A stretch of 9,198 nucleotides of DNA from DATBED01 sp036276195 (GTDB lineage Bacteria; Patescibacteriota; Saccharimonadia; Saccharimonadales; UBA4665), in NCBI GenBank assembly GCA_036276195.1, contig DATBED010000055.1, forward strand, positions 1 to 9,198, given 5' to 3'. The notes below the pieces were generated by a model. It was not told the origin of the DNA and searched no databases. It was given only the letters and a program-made list of their open reading frames with translations. Numbering within the stretch: the stretch's first letter is position 1; every line of letters begins with the position of its first letter. Shown piece by piece: positions 6,356 to 9,198 of this stretch. A program made the translations under genes and the position numbers.

Positions 6356-7372
6356 TTAGTTCAGGGGCGTCGGCCGGTACCAGTCTGGCGAATGGCGCAG
6401 GTAATGCTCAATGTCTTCCTCGGTCAATAAACCGGCCTGGGCCCCTACTTTTTGCACTACATTCATGGAGTTGATTGGCGCCCATTGCAGAGCCCCTTCG
6501 ATGGTATTGCCTTTGATGAGCGCTGCCACGAAAGTGGAGGCAAAAGCATCACCGGCACCAGTACGGTCGACCGGTGGTGCCGGATCAGGGTAGAGAGGCA
6601 TCTGGAAGCGGTTTTCACCATCTGAGGCGTAGGCGCCATCCGGCCCATCTGTAATAACAACTATGCGCGGCCCCAGAGCGTGTAGCTTATTAAATAAATC
6701 GTGGATGTCTTCATGGTTGCCGCCACCGACAGTGACGGCCTCTTCGCGGTTCAAGATTAACACTTCGCTGCGGCGGTAAATGCGCTGCAGGCGCTCCGTG
6801 CCAGCCTCCATCTGGAAGGTACCAGGCTGGAAGGCCATCTTGACCTCTGGATTTTCATCGAGCCAGTCTGATACTTGGTCGTGGTACTCAATCGCATGCT
6901 CGCTGATCGAACTGAAGTATACCCATTTCGGCGTTTCGGCCGGCCGCAGGTGCGGCCAATGGTAGTCGTACTCTTCATGCTTAATTAGGATAGTGCGCTC
7001 ATCGCGGAACCACAGCACGTAATGGTAATTGCTCTTCTTACCGGGGTTAATGCGCACAAAACGCGTGTCAACGTTATTTTTATCGAGAGCCTTGATCATG
7101 TCACGGCCATGGGCGTCGGCACCGACGTTGGTCACAAAGGCGCTTTCTAGCTTCAAGCGCGCGAAGGCCACCGCGGCGTTGGCGGCGTTACCAACTGCTT
7201 CTACAATTTCGGCATGATCAAACGGAATCTTGGTGCCAAACGGCACGGCCAACCACTTGCCATGCTCATTTTCGTAAGTATGCTCATAGTTATCGAACAG
7301 CTTAATAAAAGCATCGGTTACTACATCGCCGATACTTACTACATCCGGTTTGTCAGCCACACCCACCCCCAT
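6356..7372 (-). CDS. PfkB-family carbohydrate (or nucleoside) kinase
   Basis: An ATP-dependent kinase of the ribokinase/PfkB superfamily. After the first strand (DVVSIGDVVTDAF, 10-22) comes the substrate-side glycine motif GNAANAAVAFARL (61-73). LNREEA (207-212) corresponds to the NxxE region that helps bind magnesium. TDGPDGA (241-247) precedes the anion-hole motif DRTGAGD (269-275), where Asp275 is the catalytic base. The 338-aa length is normal and all motifs are intact. Substrate specificity (ribose, fructose, a sugar phosphate or a nucleoside) cannot be read reliably. Its place behind an aldolase and a transketolase makes a sugar-phosphate role likely. The ATG at 7372 lacks a ribosome-binding site; a GTG at 7360 follows a G-run and is an alternative start that would still leave the first strand intact. 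A promoter-like TGGTACACT lies inside the end of the preceding small gene. Confidence 0.9.
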   Translation of the reverse strand: MGVGVADKPDVVSIGDVVTDAFIKLFDNYEHTYENEHGKWLAVPFGTKIPFDHAEIVEAVGNAANAAVAFARLKLESAFVTNVGADAHGRDMIKALDKNNVDTRFVRINPGKKSNYHYVLWFRDERTILIKHEEYDYHWPHLRPAETPKWVYFSSISEHAIEYHDQVSDWLDENPEVKMAFQPGTFQMEAGTERLQRIYRRSEVLILNREEAVTVGGGNHEDIHDLFNKLHALGPRIVVITDGPDGAYASDGENRFQMPLYPDPAPPVDRTGAGDAFASTFVAALIKGNTIEGALQWAPINSMNVVQKVGAQAGLLTEEDIEHYLRHSPDWYRPTPLN

Positions 7373-7390
7373 AAACTTAGCTAATATTGC

Positions 7391-7630
7391 TTATGCTCTA
7401 AGTGTACCACGCACCTCTAAGCGATGCACAGCAACTTTTATGTACTTCAGCTCGTGCTTGACTTCACCCACATCGGTTTGTAGATTATTAATTTGCTGCT
7501 GTGTCTCGTTAAAGGCACTCGAAATTATCTGGTTAAGCTCGTCAAACATTGGCTCTATCTGTTCAGAAATTGAAGCGTCAAACAGCTGTTTAATAGATTT
7601 CAGGTCGGCTTTGGTTAGGCTCATGCCCAT
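7391..7630 (-). CDS. Small coiled-coil protein, 79 aa
   Basis: Not assigned to a named family. Residues 8-70 have a near-continuous heptad-like spacing of Leu, Ile, Val and Phe between charged and Gln/Asn residues (ADLKSIKQLF, NNLQTDVGEVKHELKYIKVAV), so a coiled coil that dimerises or binds a partner is expected. There is no membrane segment and no cysteine. Short coiled-coil proteins of this look are common in CPR genomes, from general knowledge. The ATG at 7630 is one base after the stop of the zinc-ribbon gene, with only a weak purine-rich stretch before it, so translation is probably coupled. A second ATG two codons later is possible. Its last codons carry the candidate promoter of the kinase gene. 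Confidence 0.65.
   Translation of the reverse strand: MGMSLTKADLKSIKQLFDASISEQIEPMFDELNQIISSAFNETQQQINNLQTDVGEVKHELKYIKVAVHRLEVRGTLRA
7401..7409 (-). promoter_or_regulatory. Candidate extended -10 promoter of the PfkB kinase gene
   Basis: TGG-TACACT on the minus strand differs by one base from the TGG-TACAAT at uvrB. It lies within the last codons of the coiled-coil gene, and the predicted start near 7394 would give a leader of about 22 nt. No clear -35 was found. Confidence 0.35.
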
Positions 7631-7631
7631 A

Positions 7632-7829
7632 TCATAGCTTTCTGGTTTTACTATTCAAGTTTTTTAGGTGACTTTCTTGCAATACTTCATAATTTTTTAA
7701 TATATCCACGATTGGCTGGCTGCAGCTTAAGCATAGCTCGACATTCTTCCAGGCATAAGACGGCCAGATATCGAACGCTTGCTCTCGACTGATTTTTTTA
7801 TGGCAGTTGTCGCAACGCTTTATAGTCAT
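7632..7829 (-). CDS. Small zinc-ribbon-like protein, 65 aa
   Basis: Two CxxC knuckles, CDNC at 6-9 and CLSC at 33-36, are separated by 23 residues. This is the arrangement of a structural zinc ribbon, and a lysine-rich tail (HLKNLNSKTRKL) could touch nucleic acid. I do not recognise a named family; a regulatory or adaptor role is inference. A GTG at 7862 would add 11 residues (VLLINTEGES). However, that stretch encodes the GAGGGGGAG ribosome-binding site just before the ATG at 7829, so the shorter start is chosen. It lies 75 bp after the aldolase gene and one base before the coiled-coil gene, so the two small genes are probably made together. Confidence 0.7.
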   Translation of the reverse strand: MTIKRCDNCHKKISREQAFDIWPSYAWKNVELCLSCSQPIVDILKNYEVLQESHLKNLNSKTRKL

Positions 7830-7832
7830 GGA

Positions 7833-7841
7833 CTCCCCCTC
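7833..7841 (-). promoter_or_regulatory. Shine-Dalgarno sequence deciding the zinc-ribbon start
   Basis: GAGGGGGAG on the minus strand, ending 3 nt before the ATG at 7829, with its GAGG core 8 nt away. It lies inside the longer GTG-started reading and argues against that start. Confidence 0.6.
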
Positions 7842-7858
7842 TGTATTTATTAGTAAGA

Positions 7859-7876
7859 CCACTATAAGTCTAGTGG
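7859..7876. promoter_or_regulatory. Perfect inverted repeat over a -10-like hexamer
   Basis: CCACTA-TAAGTC-TAGTGG is a perfect 6-bp inverted repeat between the aldolase stop (7905) and the zinc-ribbon start. On the minus strand its left-hand arm contains TATAGT (7866-7861), a plausible -10 for the small-gene pair, so it may be an operator. As RNA it could form a short hairpin, but only TCTTACT follows, which is too weak for a standard terminator. No -35 was found. Confidence 0.35.
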
Positions 7877-7904
7877 CGGGAGGAAGTCTGTTGTAACTTA
7901 AAAA

Positions 7905-8822
7905 TTACACCGGCTGCGCTTTGCCGGAAGAGTTGAGATCGTCAATTTTACTTTCCACCACGGCTTGCACGGCCGGCACCACCTCTTTGGCGATTAGCTT
8001 GGCGACCGAATACTCATCTGGGTGATCGGCTAACGCCTTTTCTAGCGTAGTACGGTAGGCGTAGCGCATATCGCTATTAATATTGACCTTGGTCACCCCA
8101 ATAAGCACAGCGTCGCGGAAGTAATGCCCAGGGGTATCACTGCCGCCATGTAAGCTTATATTGCAATCGATGGCTTGACGAATTTGCTGTAGCAGTTCTA
8201 AATCCAACATTTTAGGCACCGGATACTTACCGTGTAGGTTGCCGACAGCCGCTGCAAAGGTATCAATGCCGGTGGCCTCTACAAAAGCGCTCGCGCCCTC
8301 CGGCGTGCTGAAGGTCTTTTTAATTTCATCATAATTGATCTGCTCGTTGTGGATGTTGGAGCTACCACCGAAGTAGTGCGGCTCGCTCTCAACCAGCGCG
8401 CCGGTCTTTTTGGCGTATTCGACGACCTGGCGGGTGGCGGCGACAATTTCCTCGTCGGTGGCTTCGTGGTTGGCCTGCGAAACATCTATATGAATGAATT
8501 CGAAGCCGGCGTCAATACCTTGTTTGGCGGCTTCGACGCTCGGGCTGTGATCGAGATTAACGTAAACCTCAACGCCAAACTCGCGCTTGAAGTTATCAAC
8601 CATGGCCCGCACGTTGTCTAGGCCAATTGTATCGACTTCGCCTTGGCTGACCTCCACCAACACCGGCGCCTGCTTCTTAGTGGCAGCTTGGACTACCGCC
8701 CATAGGGTGGCCTCGTCATCCAGATTGAAAGCACCAAAGGCCCAGTGCTCGGCCCGCGCCTGTGCCATCCGCTGCCGCGCCCGCGCGCAATTCGCTTGCA
8801 TCTCATCCAGAGTCAACTGCAT
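7905..8822 (-). CDS. fba: Class II (zinc-dependent) fructose-bisphosphate-type aldolase
   Basis: Catalyses reversible aldol cleavage of a ketose bisphosphate, most likely fructose 1,6-bisphosphate to dihydroxyacetone phosphate and glyceraldehyde 3-phosphate, in the cytosol. The 305-aa length fits a TIM-barrel class II enzyme. GAFNL (30-34) is the usual early motif. NLDHS (89-93) holds the catalytic Asp91 and zinc ligand His92. VESEPHYFGG (144-153) matches the family's VExElG-type segment. GNLHGKYP (194-201) gives His197, and LHGGSDT (224-230) gives His225. KVNINSDMR follows as the phosphate-binding NI(D/N)(T/S)D motif. All expected metal ligands are present. Tagatose-bisphosphate specificity cannot be excluded. 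The ATG at 8822 has no ribosome-binding site; TACAAT ends 6 nt before it, suggesting a leaderless message. It follows transketolase across a gap containing a strong hairpin. Confidence 0.93.
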   Translation of the reverse strand: MQLTLDEMQANCARARQRMAQARAEHWAFGAFNLDDEATLWAVVQAATKKQAPVLVEVSQGEVDTIGLDNVRAMVDNFKREFGVEVYVNLDHSPSVEAAKQGIDAGFEFIHIDVSQANHEATDEEIVAATRQVVEYAKKTGALVESEPHYFGGSSNIHNEQINYDEIKKTFSTPEGASAFVEATGIDTFAAAVGNLHGKYPVPKMLDLELLQQIRQAIDCNISLHGGSDTPGHYFRDAVLIGVTKVNINSDMRYAYRTTLEKALADHPDEYSVAKLIAKEVVPAVQAVVESKIDDLNSSGKAQPV

Positions 8823-8828
8823 AACGCC

Positions 8829-8834
8829 ATTGTA
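8829..8834 (-). promoter_or_regulatory. -10 element placing the aldolase start at +1
   Basis: TACAAT on the minus strand, within GGGTACAAT, is followed by six bases (GGCGTT) and then the aldolase ATG. The spacing is identical to that at uvrB. The upstream TGn is absent here and the best -35-like sequence (TGGCAA, 18 bp away) is weak. Confidence 0.5.
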
Positions 8835-8883
8835 CCCGCTTAAGCTTGCCTTTGCCAGCCTGCTTAACCTTGTCTCTGCATTG

Positions 8884-8913
8884 TCGAGATAGCGACGTTT
8901 GTCGCTATCTCGA
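8884..8913. repeat. Perfect 13-bp hairpin between transketolase and aldolase genes
   Basis: The arms TCGAGATAGCGAC (8884-8896) and GTCGCTATCTCGA (8901-8913) are exact reverse complements around a GTTT loop (AAAC on the minus strand). It begins 9 bp after the transketolase stop in gene direction. No T-run follows on the minus strand (CAATGCAGAG), so it is not a textbook intrinsic terminator. It could be a transcript 3'-end stabiliser, a U-less terminator, or a copy of a dispersed palindrome. Confidence 0.85.
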
Positions 8914-8922
8914 GAGTGGCTT

Positions 8923-9198
8923 TTACTTACTGGCTAGAACGGCGTGGGCAGCTAGGCGGATGTGCTTGGCGTCGAGGCCAAAATGCTCAAGTAACTGTTC
9001 GGGCGAACCGGATTCACCAAAGCGGTCGTACATGCCAATCCGCTTCATGGGTGCCGGATGATTCTCGCCCAATAACTCGGCAATCGCCCCCCCGAGGCCG
9101 CCAATCACCTGACCTTCTTCGGCGGTCACTACAGCCCCAGTTTTACGGACGCTTTTAAGGATAGTTTCAGCATCGAGCGGTTTAATGGTTGGTACATG
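8923..9198 (-). CDS. tkt: Transketolase, C-terminal fragment (cut by window edge)
   Basis: The last 91 residues of a transketolase, the thiamine-diphosphate enzyme that moves two-carbon units between ketose and aldose phosphates. The fragment is open to the right edge and covers the C-terminal domain: PTIKPLD, then GAVVTAEEGQVIGGLGGAIAELL, and YDRFGESGSPEQLLEHFGL, all typical of the transketolase C-terminal third. The thiamine-binding and pyrimidine domains lie outside the window, so whether the protein is one chain or split into two subunits, as in some archaea and CPR bacteria, cannot be told. Methionine- or GTG-started readings inside the fragment are not true starts because the domain continues upstream in frame. 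It precedes the aldolase gene in the same direction. Confidence 0.93.
   Translation of the reverse strand, partial: HVPTIKPLDAETILKSVRKTGAVVTAEEGQVIGGLGGAIAELLGENHPAPMKRIGMYDRFGESGSPEQLLEHFGLDAKHIRLAAHAVLASK

Noticed and set aside
6757..6978. Overlapping minus-strand open frame inside the kinase gene
   Set aside because: Out of frame with intact PfkB motifs and without its own ribosome-binding site.
7350..7637. 95-codon open frame on the plus strand
   Set aside because: Antisense to the coiled-coil gene. Its Ser/Cys-rich translation is what the reverse strand of that gene would give.
7830..7862. GTG start 11 codons upstream for the zinc-ribbon gene
   Set aside because: The extension runs through a strong Shine-Dalgarno sequence immediately before the ATG at 7829.
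8884..8913. Canonical rho-independent terminator
   Set aside because: The stem is excellent but no T-run follows on the minus strand, and no plus-strand gene leads into it.
1..9198. CRISPR array, tRNA or rRNA gene, transposase or integrase
   Set aside because: No spaced direct repeats, no cloverleaf-like sequence in the gaps, and no mobile-element protein on either strand.

Overview
The window reads as a piece of a Candidate Phyla Radiation (Patescibacteria) chromosome, most likely Saccharibacteria (TM7). This is inferred from gene content and protein style, not from a search. It carries a full-length UvrB, a type IV prepilin-like protein, a transketolase / class II aldolase / PfkB-kinase block, several unrecognised proteins and very compact spacing. 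TGA is used as a stop (for example at the ends of the 413-aa and 65-aa genes), so this is not the UGA-glycine code of Gracilibacteria and SR1. No RNA gene, transposase, phage gene or CRISPR array is visible, and no stretch over 300 bases lacks a gene; the longest gap is 4167-4373.

Layout. Bases 1-134 are a promoter region with two candidate sigma70-type promoters, one with a perfect inverted repeat in its spacer. It drives the only plus-strand gene, an alpha/beta hydrolase (135-1106). Every other gene is on the minus strand. Read in their own direction, from the right edge leftward, they are: the C-terminus of a transketolase (cut by the window edge), a perfect 13-bp hairpin, a class II fructose-bisphosphate-type aldolase, a 65-aa zinc-ribbon protein with a 79-aa coiled-coil protein one base behind it, a PfkB-family sugar kinase, an unrecognised 413-aa protein, a SLOG/TIGR00725-like protein, a 207-bp gap with a hairpin, a prepilin-like protein, uvrB, and an unrecognised 197-aa protein that meets the hydrolase tail to tail with 5 bp between stops.

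How the genes fit together. Transketolase, aldolase and sugar kinase form a plausible sugar-phosphate module: interconversion of pentose and hexose phosphates, aldol cleavage or condensation, and phosphorylation of a sugar or nucleoside. UvrB is a core nucleotide-excision-repair gene unrelated to its neighbours. The pilin-like protein would be a substrate of a pilus or pseudopilus system encoded elsewhere. The left end (1-1705) is visibly AT-richer than uvrB and the sugar block and looks like accessory DNA beside a conserved gene.

Expression signals. uvrB and the aldolase each have a GGTACAAT motif whose -10 hexamer ends exactly 6 nt before the ATG, which suggests leaderless transcripts. The 413-aa, SLOG, pilin and zinc-ribbon genes have clear Shine-Dalgarno sequences, and in three of these the ribosome-binding site argues for a start downstream of the longest possible one. 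No canonical intrinsic terminator was found in the direction of the minus-strand genes.
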